From Willaertia magna (lineage: Eukaryota; Heterolobosea; Eutetramitea; Acrasida; Naegleriidae): DNA of 51,374 bases. The stretch covers positions 1 to 51,374 of the forward strand of contig CADWAF010003808.1 of assembly GCA_902984215.1 (NCBI GenBank), in the 5' to 3' direction. Below the pieces are notes generated by a model, which saw only the letters and a program-made list of their open reading frames with translations, had not been told where the DNA came from and did not search any database. The translations under genes were made by a program, and so were the position numbers. Every line of letters starts with the position of its first letter. Position 1 is the stretch's first letter. Below, one piece after another: positions 39,360 to 51,374 of the stretch.

Positions 39360-42060
39360 AATTTTTTTAAATTTTAATGATCACCTTAAGTAGTTCATGT
39401 AAAAGAATTTAAGATAATTTAATTGAAGTTATTTTTAATGAATCTTTTAACCTATTTGACTTTTTTAAGCTTTTTTTAATATGATATTCAGTTAATTTAG
39501 GAACATAAATTAAATTTATATTATTTAAAATTATTCTCTCTTCTTCTTCTTAATAATCATTATTTAAAATTTCTTCGTTTTCATACAACAATTTTAATGT
39601 ATTAATTTCAATATTTTTTTTACTTCATTCATCAATAATTCATTTTCTTCCTTTTCACTCGCTCTTTCATCTTCTTTTTCATTCACTTCAATTTCAATCA
39701 CTTCTTCAAAATTCATCTCTTTTTTTTTTTTAATCTCTTCATTTTCTAATAATTCTTCTTCCATTTCTAATAATTCTCTCTCTTCTAAAAATTCTTCCTC
39801 TTTTAACTCTTCAATCTCACTATTTTCTTCGTTAATAAATTCTATTTTAGGTTCAAATATTGATTTTTCTTCATTTTCTTCTTTTTTTTTCAATATATAA
39901 TTCAAAAAGAAACAATCTGTAATAAATAGTTCTTTTAATATATTGTTTACTTTTTTTATTACTAAAATTAACGACATATCTTCATCATTAATATTGATTA
40001 AATGATTCCAATATTCATTTGAATTGATGTCTTTTTAAATGTGTGATTTCAAATAATTAAATATTAGTGAATGTTTATGTTCTACCTTTTAATTAAAAAA
40101 AATAAAAATACCATCTGGGTATGCATTTAGTAATAAATTTATATAAAATATTACAATATGAGAATACTAATAACATTTTAATAATACTACAATTAAAATT
40201 TCATATATTTCTTGACATTTACTTAAATTTTTTTTTCAAAAACATCTTTTCATCTATTTTGAAGCAACTATATTAAAAATATTATGTTTTTCCAGAGCAA
40301 AGAAATATTTATATTATTATTAAAATGTTTAAATTCTTCAACAAATATTTCTTTATAATTAAAAAAAATATATTTTATAGCTTTACTAGTAATATATAAA
40401 TTTAAATTTTCTTCTTTTTCACTGTTAGTCAAAGAGTTAACAATATTATTTAAAATCAAATTGGTTCTAATTTTTTTTAAATATTCTAATCTTCGATTGA
40501 TGTTTGTTAAAGTAGAAAGAATAAAAGTTTTTATTATTTATTCTTTTAAATATAATAAACATATACAAATTTCTAAATGAGAAAATTCAAATTTATTTTT
40601 TAATTTCTATTTTCCTATTCTTTTTTTTCTTCTTTCTTTCCAACTAAAAGAATTACAATAAAGATATATATATTTAAATGAAATTTTACTAATTGATAAT
40701 TAATTATTTAAATTATTAACATGTATTTTTCCTAAATGAATAAAGAATTGAATGTTATTTAGTTTAAAAGAAATAGTTGTTAATTTTAAAATTTTTGTTT
40801 TCAAATATTTGACTATAAATTTTAAATAAAAGTCACTACTTTCTTATAATGCAATAGTAAATAAATGATTAGAATTTTAATTATTTAAAATATTACTATT
40901 AATTAACCTAATTAATAAAACACTAAGTCCACTCTTTTCTGATTTATCACTATTAAATTTCAAAAAAAAGTCTAAATTGAATACTTTTTTATTTAATAAA
41001 TCATCATATAATTTAGAAACAAGTTTTTTTTTTTTAAATTGTTTATGATTTTAATAAAATGAATTTTAAATATATCTTCTACAATCTTTTCAATATTAAA
41101 AGCTAAAATAATTATTATATTTTTAACTTTTATTTCTTTATTATTCTTTAATTTTACTTCTATTTAAAGAAAAACTTTTTGTAGACAATATTTTTTTGAT
41201 ATTTTAAATATTTTTTTTTTAATGCAACCAAGTATTGTACTATGAATAAAATCTTTTAAAAGTCTACATTTAATATCATTCTATTTATGATTATTAATTT
41301 CTGAAATTTCTTTAATAAATAATTCATATTTTCTTTTGTTATTTGCAGTTAAATGTGATATAGATTTAATAAAGTATTTATTTTAAGAATTCATTACTTT
41401 TTGATGAATTCTTGAATAAAATTTTTTATCTGATCTTATTAATTTAATAATAAATCTATATAAACTAATGCCGTAAAATAGTTTTAATAAAAATGTTAAT
41501 ATATATATAATTTTTTTTAAGTAATATTTAAGAATATTAATATTCTTAAAATTTTTGTTTTTACTTTTAATATTATAATCCTTTACAACAAATTTATCAT
41601 TATTACTTTTTAAACTTAATCTAAAAAAAAATCCAATATCTAAATATTACAATTTGAAAATTTTATTTCTTTTTTTATAATGTACAAAATGATTGTTGTG
41701 TTTTTTAAAAGTTAAATATTTATTAAATACATAATTTTTATCACCTAAAACCTGCCATTTATTTTTTTTTATTTCTTTTTTTTCATTTTCATCAACTATC
41801 AACCTTTTACTTCTATTTATTCCTAAATAATACTCATCCTTTTGATTTTTATTTGTTTCATAATGTGAAGTAAAATTATTTTTATTTGTTATATTGTTTG
41901 TTTTATTTTGAGTATTATTAATAATAGAATTAATTTTAAATAACAAAGAAGTAAACAAATTTATATTTGAATTATTTTCTTTATTAGAAGAGCATATATT
42001 GGAATTAAATAATGAAAAATTTGATGTCATTAAAAGATTTAATAAATTATTATTTTTTGG
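39360..42060 (-). pseudogene. Relic of a large protein, probably mobile-element encoded
   Basis: On the minus strand a chain of coding-like frames runs for about 2.7 kb. 42030-41000 is one frame broken only by TAA or TAG at 41647, 41383, 41281, 41164 and 40993. 40979-40268 is another, about 237 codons with five internal TAA/TAG and no TGA (LDFFLKFNSDKSEKSGLSVL; DFYLKFIVKYLKTKI). From about 40230 a third leads through a Glu-rich segment (39977-39594) and, after an indel in an A-run, into INLIYVPKLTEYHIKKSL and SNRLKDSLKITSIKL. By base composition roughly one stop per ten codons would be expected, so the openness is real coding signal. It partly resembles the plus-strand relic. The protein family is unidentified. 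Confidence 0.55.
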
Positions 42061-42973
42061 AACATTATTATTTGTTTAGTTAAGTGGGTTTATATTTTGT
42101 TGGTTTTGTGTTGATAATAATGATTGATAATTATGTTCAATAATAAATGAAAATATATATGAAATTTATTGTCTTTTTCTTTTTTTACTTGATGATTGTA
42201 TTTTTTTATAAAAATTAAAAATTTATAATTAAGCAATATTTATTGAAGTATTAAATATATATGAATATTTTGAAATATTTTCAATTATAATAATTTATTT
42301 TTCAAATTCCATATACATAATAAGTTTTACGTTAATTATAAAATTTTTTATAATGAAAGTGGTTTAATAAAAAATATTATATTTTTATTAATTATTTTAG
42401 CCAAACTTAAACGTTTTTGTTTTTTCTCGCTATTATTTGGGTCAAGTTTATTAATTATAATAGTAGTAATTATAAAAATTTTACTATTTAAATTACTATT
42501 TTTCTTATAAAACTTTTAAACACTAACAACTCTTGAAAAAAAGGTGGATGTTTTTTTAGTGTGTTTAAATTATTTTTTTTTATTGGATTTCCAATTACTA
42601 TAATATAACTCTACTACTAAATGTGTTTCTTATTAGTATACTAATATATCACCTAATAAATTATATAACAACTACACACACAAAAAAAACTTTACAAAAT
42701 GTTGAAGTTTAAAAAAAAATTAAAAAGAACATGTTTTTATTATTAAAATTAAAAGTCATTATTATTTAAAAATACAAAAAGCTTTAAATGTTTATTTAAA
42801 TTAAACAATTTTACTTTAAGATTAAAAATTTTTGCAGTAATATTTTTAAAGATTATTTAAATAATATTTAATATAATTATCACAACTATAAGTATCTACA
42901 ATTATAAATAACTTTATGAATTTTTTAAATTATTATTAAATAATATCTCCTTTAAAATTAACATAAGGTTCAT

Positions 42974-43279
42974 TTAAAAGTGTAAAAAATAAAGACTTTT
43001 ATAATTATTTGTAATTAAAATATTTTCTATATTATTATTATATAAATCATAATTATTACAAAAATCAAAATTTATAGCCATATAAAATAATTTTAATTTA
43101 AATAAAACACATTGTAATGATTTTATATTAATTAAAGCAGAAAAATATATTTTTAAATAATTTTTTTGTTTAAAATTATTTTTATTAGTCATCTTTAAAA
43201 AATTAATATTATCATTGTAATACTTTAAATTTTGATTTTTAAATATTCTAATACTTAAATATAAATTTAAAATATTCAC
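42974..43279 (-). pseudogene. Possible further coding relic
   Basis: A 101-codon minus-strand frame in AT-rich DNA with some protein-like content (INIKSLQCVLFKLKLFYMA; INFDFCNNYDL). Downstream the frame continues with TGA/TAA interruptions. It may be another element fragment or chance. Confidence 0.25.
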
Positions 43280-45132
43280 AACATTATAATTTAATATATA
43301 TAAGTATTAATATTTAAAAAAATATAAAAAACATTTTTATATATATATTTTTTATCTATATTTTTAATATTTATATTATTTAATTGTTTTAAATTTAATA
43401 TTAATAAATTAAATATTTTTATAAACTTTTTTATTAATAAAAAAATATTATTATCAATATATTCTTTAAATATTTTAAAATGATTAAAAAAATTATTATA
43501 TTATATTTATTAAATAAATATTAATTATATTATTAAATATTAAAGCTTCATTATTTTTTATTGTAATATATTTAATTTTTTTTTAATATTTTAATTAATT
43601 ATTTTTTTTATGATTTGATAGTAGAATTTAAAATAATATTAATAAAAAATTTTACTACATTTTCTTTTAAATAAAAAAGATATAATATTATTTTTAAAAA
43701 TAATAAATTTAATAATAAATTTAATTTTTTATAAAACTTTTTTATATATTTATTTAAATAATAAGAATTTAATATTTTATAATAAAAATAAAAATTATTT
43801 TTTATAAGGTTATTAATTTTTAAATTATTATAAATAAAAAAATAAAAGACTTAAAAGAATGATAATTATAAAAAATTAATTAAGCAATTAAAATTAAAAA
43901 AATTAATTAATAAAACTAAAATAATAAAGCATTTTATTAGTTTAAATTAAAATTTAAATAAATTAATTTTCTTTTTTTTTTCTTTTTATAATAATTTTTA
44001 TTTTTTTTTATTTTTACTTTTTTTTTATTTACTTTAATATTTAACATTTTTTAATTTTTCATTAATTATTTTTTTATAATATTTAAAATTTTTTTAATTT
44101 AATTATACATTTTTATAATCAAACTGAAATAACTTAAATATTAATTAATGTAAACTTTAATATTACAAAAAAATGACATCTTTTTTAAGATATTTTTTAA
44201 AATTAAATTTATATTCAATTAAATATAAATTAAAAATATTAATATGACCTATATTATTAATTGTATAGTCTATTATTATTTTTAAAATATTTTTTATAAC
44301 TTTAATATCTTTATAATTTTTTTATATCAATAAATTTATTATCTATATAATTTATTAAAAAATTAATAAATTTATTATCTTTATTTTTTTAAAAAATAAT
44401 TATTTATCTATATTTAAATTTCTATAATAATTATTTATATAAATATAATAAACATCTATATTTTTAGTAAATTATTAAAAGTATTATAATATAATTTTTA
44501 TAAAAATAATATTTTACATTATAAAATATTTTTTTTATTTATATAATTTAAAATAAGATAAATAATGATATTTATTATATAAATTATAATATTTTAAATT
44601 TTATTTTATTAATTTATTAAAAATATAAATTTTATATTAAAATTTATCTTTAAATAATTACATAATTTTATTTAAAACATTATGTTTATAATTAATATAA
44701 TATTTTTTAAAATTTTTATTTAATTTATTTTTTATTAAATCTAAATATTCATTATTTAAATAATATAAACTTAAATAATTCTTTATTTTTTTTATTAAAA
44801 ATTTTTATTTAAAATAAAATCTTTATCATTAAAATTATCTAATTTATATTCTAAATATTTGATAAAAATTAAAAAATAATTAATAATAATGAGTTTTAAA
44901 AGTTTAAATAAATTTATTATTTAATAATCTTTTATTTGTAAATTTTGTTTTTTTTATTTTTTTAAAAAGATAATAAAATATATATAATTAATATTTTTAA
45001 ACATATCTAAAATTATTTTAAAAAAAAATTTTTGATAAAAATTATTTTAAAATTATTCTAAAAAAAACATTTTATTAAAAATTTTTTTGTTTTATTTTTA
45101 TATAAAAATAAAGAAAATTATATATAATTTTA

Positions 45133-45159
45133 TATAAATTTATACTGCTTTTTAAAAAA
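45133..45159. repeat. Copy of the right-end palindrome flank
   Basis: 27 nt beginning TATAAATTTATACTGC are identical, in the same orientation, to 51299-51325, and similarity continues through an A-rich run. The left half of the palindrome is not preserved here. The two direct copies enclose about 6.1 kb that contains the plus-strand relic. Confidence 0.6.
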
Positions 45160-45596
45160 TAAAAAAAATATTTAAAAATTAATATTAATTTATATGAAAA
45201 ATAATAATTTAATATTGAATAATGTGTATAAAAATATAAAAAAAAAAGAAATTTAATAAAAAATAGAAATTATTTTAAAATTATATAAAATATTAAAAAT
45301 AAAAAATATTAAAGTAATTATTAATATATATATTATAAAAAAAATTTAAGATTTATTAAAAAAAAATATTATTGTAGATAAATTGTGTATTTTTTTATAT
45401 TTTATATATATATGATATAGGATTTATATTTAAATATAATTTTTGTTTTTATTATTATATTAAATATAAAATAATTTAATATTTTAAAATATAATAACAT
45501 TATAAAATATTTATTTTTAATAAAAAATATAATAAATTCATATATAATTAATAATATTTATTATAAAGATTTAATTTAAAAATTTAAAATTTAAAA

Positions 45597-45708
45597 AATT
45601 TTAATTATAAATTTTTATTAATAATTTATAATAAAATTAAAATTTTTTAAATTTTTATTATAATAAATTTTAATTATAAATTTTTATTAATAATTTATAA
45701 TAAAATTA
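45597..45708. repeat. 43-nt direct repeat, two copies
   Basis: Bases 45597-45639 recur at 45666-45708 without change, with a 69-nt period. Both are pure A/T plus nothing else, so slippage or recent tandem duplication is likely. Confidence 0.7.
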
Positions 45709-48700
45709 TTAATATTATCTAAAAATCAATATAAATATTAATATAAATTTTTTATAATATTAATCTTATTATAACAACATAATATAAGTACATATTAGAA
45801 TTATTAAGAAATATTTTTATAAAATATTAATAAAAAAAAATTAATAATTTTTGAATTTTTAGTTTATTATTGTAATTTATAAAGTTAAAGTATTTGTTTA
45901 TATTATTTTTATTATTTAATTCATATTATTAATATAATAAAATTATTATTATAAAATTTTTTTTATAATCTATAAATAATTAAAGATTTAAATATTTTTA
46001 TTTATTTTATTATACAATTATTAATTAATTAATAAATAATAAAAGAAAATATAATAAAATTTTTTTATAAAATAATTATTATAATAATAATAAAAATAAA
46101 TTTTAATAACTTTAAATATTTATAAAAAAAATAGTAAAATATTTTAAGATAAAAATATTTAAAAATTAAATATTTATAAAGTCTTAATAAAATTAATAAA
46201 ATATTAACATTATATAATTATTAAAAACTATCAATCTAAGCATTAATAATTTTTGTTTTGTTTTATTTGTTGTGTTGTATTGGTATTTAATGTATTTTTT
46301 TTAATTATTATTATAATTTTATATTTTTTTATATTTAATTACTTAAGATTGTTTTTATATATATATTAAAAAAAAGTAGTATTTTTTTATAAATTTTAAT
46401 TAAAAAATTATTTTATTTTAATTGATAAAAAAATTTAAAAAATTAAATAGTAATCTTAAAATAATATTATTATTTTTAAAATTTTTATTTTTAAAAAATC
46501 GAGATATTTTTAAGAAAATTTAATATTAAAATAAAAATTAAATATCAATATAAAATAAAATTAAATAATTTTATTAAAATACAAATAAATTATATTGTCT
46601 TTTTAAATATATTACTTTTTTTTATTAAAAAAGTTTTAGATTTTAAATTATTAAATTTATAATATTTTAAAATAATTTTTAATTTATTTTTATTATTTTT
46701 AATTATTTTGTTCATAAATTACAAAATTATAAAAAATTAAAGTGAATAAAAATGATAAAAATGAATTAAAATAATATTTTGTTTTTTTATTTGAAATATT
46801 AATTAAAATAATATAATTAATAGATTAAATAAAATTATTAATAATATTTTTTTTAATTTTTACTTTGATTTTAGTTATTAAAATAAGAAATTTTTAATTT
46901 ATTTTTATTTTTCAATTTTAGTTTTTAGTTTTTAATTATGAATTGTATATATAATTTATTATAAAAAATAAAAGTTTTTTTTTAAAAATAAATTATAATT
47001 AATAATAAAATATATCTTAATAAAATTAAATTCAAACATAACTTTTAATATATTATATAAATAAAGTGTTTTTTAATAAATAATATAAATACTTTTTTAT
47101 TATCTATTTAAAATTTAAAAAATAAAAAATAAATATTCTTTTTTATTTAAAATATTTCTTTAGTCATATAAAATTTTATAAATTTTTTTTTAAAATAAAA
47201 TTTAATTTTAATATTAAAATAATTACTTATCATTATTAATATCTATTAAATAAAACTTTTAATTATTTAATTTAATTTTATTAATAAAATACTTTCTAAT
47301 AAGTTTTAATTAATTAAAAAAATTTAATTTTTATAATATTATTAAAATTATATATTATTACTAATATTTTTAATTTATTTTCTAAAATATTATAAAATAA
47401 ATACTAAAAAATTTTTAATAAATATAATTAATTATTAATATATTTACAAATATTTTTTTAATAATAATAATTTTAAAAAAATAATTAATTTATTAAAAAA
47501 ATCTTTTATTTATATTTTATATTAATTTATAATTAATAAATAAAAATAAAGATCTTTTAATAATGAATGTTTATAATGATTTTTTAAATTAATTAATTAA
47601 TTTGATTTATTTTTTTATTTTTTTTATTCTATAATATATTTTTTTTTTTAATATTTTATTTATAAATTTTAAAAAAAATTATTTATTTTTGTTTTTAATT
47701 ATTTTTAAAAATTTATTGATTTAATATTTTTATTAATAATAATTATAAATATTTTATTAACAAAAATAAGTAATAATTTATTAAAAAACTTAAATTTAAA
47801 TTAATTTATCTAAAAAGTTATTATAAATATTATTTATATATACTTTAAATATTTTATAACATTATTTATTCTAAATTTAAGCTTATATTTATAATTAAAT
47901 TTTTTATAATTCTGATTATATAAAAGAAATATATTATAAATAATTTAAAATAATTAATTTTAATAATTATGAATATTTTTTTAAAATTATTTAAATTTAT
48001 AGTAAAATGTTTAGTAATGTAATTAAAAAGAATGTATTTTGTAAATTTTTTTGAAATGTAATTAAAATATTTTATTTTTAGTCTAAAAATACAAAAAAAA
48101 TTTTTTTTACTATTTTACAATACCCTTTGTTTTTTTAATATAAATAATATTTATTTGTTAAAAAAGTGTTATTAGTTAGAAATTATTGTTATTATTTTGA
48201 ACTTTTTTTATTTTAAAGTTTTTTTGTGTTTATAATTAAGTTTTTTGATTATATTAAAGTGGTATTTTATATTTTTTATTGATAGAAATTGATTTTTTGA
48301 GTATAATAAGAAAGTTTTAAAGGAAATTAATGTTTAAAAAAATATTTTAATAATAAAATTTAATTTTTTTTTATATTAATATTTTATAATAATAAACTTT
48401 TATTAAAATATTATAATAATAATAAGTTGTAATTTTTTTATAATTATTTTACAATATTTTTTTTATTATTTTTAATTAATATATTCATTTTGTTTTTAAT
48501 ATATTTATTAATTTAATATATATATTTAATAATTATTATTTTAATTTTTAATTATTAATATTTTAATTTATATTATCTTTATAATATTATTATTTTATTA
48601 ATTTTTTATTAGTTTTTTTATTAGTTTTTTTTATTAATTTTTTTTTTAATTTTTATTATTATTTTTTTATTTGTTTTTTATTAGTATATTTTTATATTAA

Positions 48701-49334
48701 TATATTTATTGATATATTTATTTATATAATTATTTATATATTTATTAATTTTTTTTTAATTAACTAATAAATACATCTTTTATTAATACTTTTTTTATTA
48801 ATATTTCTTTATTAACAATATTTTTTTATATTTTTTAAACTTTATTATTATTATTAATAAACAATGAAAATAATATTAAATTTTTATTATTAAAAAAAAA
48901 ATATCAATAAAAAAAATTTAAAAAAATAAAAGATTATAAAAAGTTTATATAGAAAAAAATTATTTAAAATAAATATAAAAAAAAATTATAAAAAAAATAA
49001 AATAAAATAAAATTAATTATATTGATCTATCGGTCTTTAAGTGTTTTTGTATTAAATATAACAAAAATAAGGTAGTTGTAAATTCAAATTATAAAAAAAG
49101 AAGTCAAAAATTAATAAGTGCTTAATATAAAAATAAACATATAGATGATATATTTAAAATGATAAATAGTTTATTTATAAGTATTGATGATAATTTAATA
49201 TAATGTTTATCACTATTTTAAAAAAAATATATAGCAAATAGAAAATATAATTCAACATTTTTATACTCATATAGGTATCGATAGTGATGTAAATAGTAAT
49301 TTATTAACAAAATTAAAATTATTTATTAATAATA

Positions 49335-51060
49335 ATGTTAAATTTGATAAAATTAAAAATTCAAAATATAATATTATATATAAGAGATATAATAATGATG
49401 AGCGATAATAAATATAATATATTTTATTTATTTTTAAAATTATTATTTCTACCATATAAAAATATCATTTATAATGTTAAAAAAGAAATTAATAGCATAG
49501 TAAATGAAAAATATAGTATTATTAATATTAATAATCAATATATATTTTGTGATCCAGTATTATTATTATATGATTTAATGTTAATAAATTATAAAATAAA
49601 TAATAACATTTCAAAAGAACTAAATATAAAATTATTAATAAAATTACTAATACATATTTAATTATATCATTATCATTAATTAATGCAATAATATTAAATC
49701 AAAATAAAGACAGCCACCTATTAATTGGAATATCTGAAGAAAATGAAAATGAAAATATATTGAGAATAATATTAAATTATTGTTTACAAAAATTACAACA
49801 ATTAGTCACGAATAGACTATTGTTTATAAATAATTTATATAAATTTACTATTTGGCTTGTAAATAATTTAAAAGTTTTTGAATTAAATATAAATTTAAAA
49901 CATAATAATTATTTTGCTCATTTTGTTGTATAACAATTAATGAAAGGTATTTTTTTGAAAATTTATTAAATAATGATAACTTTAATAATTATAAAAAACT
50001 AAAACTAACAATTAATATTCCCAATGAAAACTTAATTAATATTATGATTTGTAGTTTGTATTTAAAAATAAAAATTATTTCTAATCTATTATTACAATAT
50101 TTAAAAAAAATAAATAATATATAAAAATGAAAATTAGTAAAATAACATATTTCATCATTAAAGCACTTTATATAATTTAAATATAGAAATAAAATTAATA
50201 ATGATAATGATTTAATTAATTAAACATTACCAAAACTATCATACATAAACGAAAATTAAGTAAACTCAATATTAATTAATTTGAAGTCTTTTAATGAATA
50301 TTTTGATGGTTTAGAAATATAGATATAGAAAATTTTTCATGTATTAATATTTAATTACATTGAGGGTAATGATGAAGGTTTGGTTAATAATATTGATAAA
50401 TATAATAGAGTTAAGTTTTTTTGTAAATAGATTGGTTATTTTTTAAATTATAAATATATATCTTTAAAATTTGCTTACTATGTTCATATATTAATTATAT
50501 ATTTACCAATATTAGTGTATAAATATGGAAATATTAGTAAATTTCAAAATCAAGGAGCAAAAAATATATATAGTAGTTATTTATTATCTATTGAAAGAAG
50601 TATTGTAGTTGGTAAAAATATTTTTGAAATAAAACAAATATTTTTTCAATTACAAAAAAAAATATATTTATATAGTAATAATGATTATCTTTTTTATGGG
50701 TCATTAAATAATAATTTATTTTATATTAACAGTGATTGAAATGAAGAAAATATTTATCAATATTTTTGATATTTAGAAAATTGTAATAATTGGAAATTAC
50801 ATTTTTTAAATTTATTAAAAACAACTGAAATATCATAAATACAACTAGTACAAACAAAATTTCATACAATATTTTAATATATATCTATTTAATGATTATC
50901 TATATTTAGCAATTCCATAATGATTGTACTTAAAATTATATACAGTTTTCCGATTGTTCGTATAAAAATAGAATAAAAAAAGAACTCAATAAAACATCTT
51001 TTAGAACAGCCTTAAAATAACTTTTTTTCAAAAATTTCTTTTTTTTTAAAAACATTATTT
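49335..51060 (+). pseudogene. Relic of a large transposase-like protein
   Basis: Plus-strand coding-like frames: 49335-49661 (LPYKNIIYNVKKEINSIVN; YIFCDPVLLLYDLMLI); after a frame change near 49645, a frame to the stop at 49931 (NQNKDSHLLIGISEENENEN; ILNYCLQKLQQLV; FTIWLVNNLKVFELNINL); and 50300-51060 with stops TAG 50320, 50326, 50428, TGA 50737 and 50767 and later TAA. The last contains FAYYVHILIIYLPILVYKYG and NISKFQNQGAKN. A His-x-x-x-x-x-x-P...YG-(N/S)-(I/L)-x-x-F-x-x-QG-x-x-x-N block is one I recall from the end of large uncharacterised transposase-like proteins of sponges and fungi; this is memory, not a search. Frameshifts and stops show it is dead. Confidence 0.5.
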
Positions 51061-51150
51061 TAGACGTGCTTAATTATTTAATTATAAAAGTTGATTGTTA
51101 TTTTTATCATAGTTTTTTTGTAAAAAGCTAAATAAAATTTTGGCTTGAAG

Positions 51151-51314
51151 AGTATAAATTTATACAGTTTTTATAATTTTAAAAATAAAATAAAAGAATA
51201 TAAATTTATACTCTTTTTATTCAACAAAAACAAAAAAACAGTATAAATTTATACTGTTTTTGTTAATATTTTGATGAATAAAAAATTAATAAAAGTAGTA
51301 TAAATTTATACTGC
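51151..51314. repeat. Cluster of four palindromes
   Basis: Four copies of the core AGTATAAATTTATACT or a close variant lie at 51151-51165, 51195-51217, 51234-51261 and 51295-51314. The third is a perfect 28-bp palindrome with A5/T5 extensions; the fourth has one mismatch in 20 bp. Regular spacing of 40-60 nt suggests a terminal structure of an element, a binding-site array or termination hairpins. Confidence 0.75.
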
Positions 51315-51374
51315 TTTTTAAAAAAATAAAAAAATATTTTTTTAAAAAAAAATTAAATTTAAATATTTTTTTTT

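Larger units (their letters stand above)
38791..51374. other. Extremely A/T-rich island without intact genes
   Basis: Over 12.5 kb to the window end, C and G are very scarce; between about 43.3 and 49.0 kb whole lines hold only one to three G or C. No frame longer than about 130 codons is open, and no tRNA or rRNA is seen. It includes two coding relics (39360-42060 minus, 49335-51060 plus), a 43-nt direct repeat and a palindrome cluster. Centromere-like DNA, a subtelomere or a heterochromatic element graveyard would all fit; the sequence alone does not decide. Confidence 0.8.

Noticed and set aside
39594..39977. Glu-rich 127-codon frame as an independent gene
   Set aside because: The same frame continues upstream across TAA/TAG and downstream after an indel, so it is part of a longer relic.
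43300..49000. Search for genes, tRNAs or a CRISPR-like array in the most A/T-rich part
   Set aside because: Only short frames, homopolymer runs and a 43-nt direct repeat are visible; no spaced identical repeats of CRISPR type.
38791..51374. Mitochondrial origin of the A/T-rich part
   Set aside because: No rRNA, tRNA or respiratory-chain reading frames are recognisable in 12 kb, which an organelle genome segment should show.

Overview
The window looks like nuclear DNA of an AT-rich, free-living protist. Genes are short and dense. Introns are few and small: ten inferred introns of 44-117 nt in four genes, nearly all with GTAAG-type donors and all ending in AG. Proteins carry many Asn, Ser and Glu/Lys tracts, and 5S rRNA and tRNA genes are dispersed singly among protein genes. 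A heterolobosean amoeba (Naegleria/Willaertia type) is my best guess, but nothing seen is decisive and a dictyostelid-like amoeba is not excluded. About twenty recognised host genes all appear to stop at TAA or TAG; I found none stopping at TGA.

Layout. 1-2.7 kb is a graveyard of decayed gene pieces around an intact tRNA-Ala(UGC). 2.7-14.9 kb is a dense gene block: a secreted Gly/Tyr-rich protein, an F-x-P-repeat coiled-coil protein, small and low-complexity proteins, a helical-repeat protein, a CDC34/UBE2R-like E2, the ribosome-biogenesis factor NOC1/CEBPZ, and a one-TM protein overlapping its end. 14.9-19.2 kb holds two 5S rRNA genes, a second tRNA-Ala(UGC), a TPR-like gene and scattered fragments copied from that gene and from the PSMD9-like gene at 33.3 kb. 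19.5-34.0 kb carries a hemerythrin-like protein, VPS54 (GARP tether), RRP42/EXOSC7 (RNA exosome), an SPX-EXS phosphate exporter, a TRF4/PAPD5-type nucleotidyltransferase, PIN4 and PSMD9/Nas2. 34.1-38.2 kb has a Cys-rich zinc protein diverging from a divergent two-domain ubiquitin-type E1, followed by an 87-residue ubiquitin-fold candidate ending Gly-Tyr.

From about 38.8 kb to the end the composition changes sharply to an extremely A/T-rich island with no intact gene. Inside it are two long decayed coding relics, one on each strand (about 42.06-39.36 kb minus; about 49.3-51.06 kb plus). They look like large mobile-element proteins. Their frames are broken mostly by TAA/TAG, plus a few TGA and frameshifts. 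Near the right edge is a cluster of palindromes with the core AGTATAAATTTATACT.

Two themes deserve follow-up. One is a possible E1 plus ubiquitin-like modifier pair that share a 14-nt promoter word. The other is the AT island, with large element relics whose stops seem to sit where Gln codons belong. A third oddity is that fragments of the TPR gene, the PSMD9 gene, tRNA-Ala and 5S have been copied to several intergenic places in the same window.
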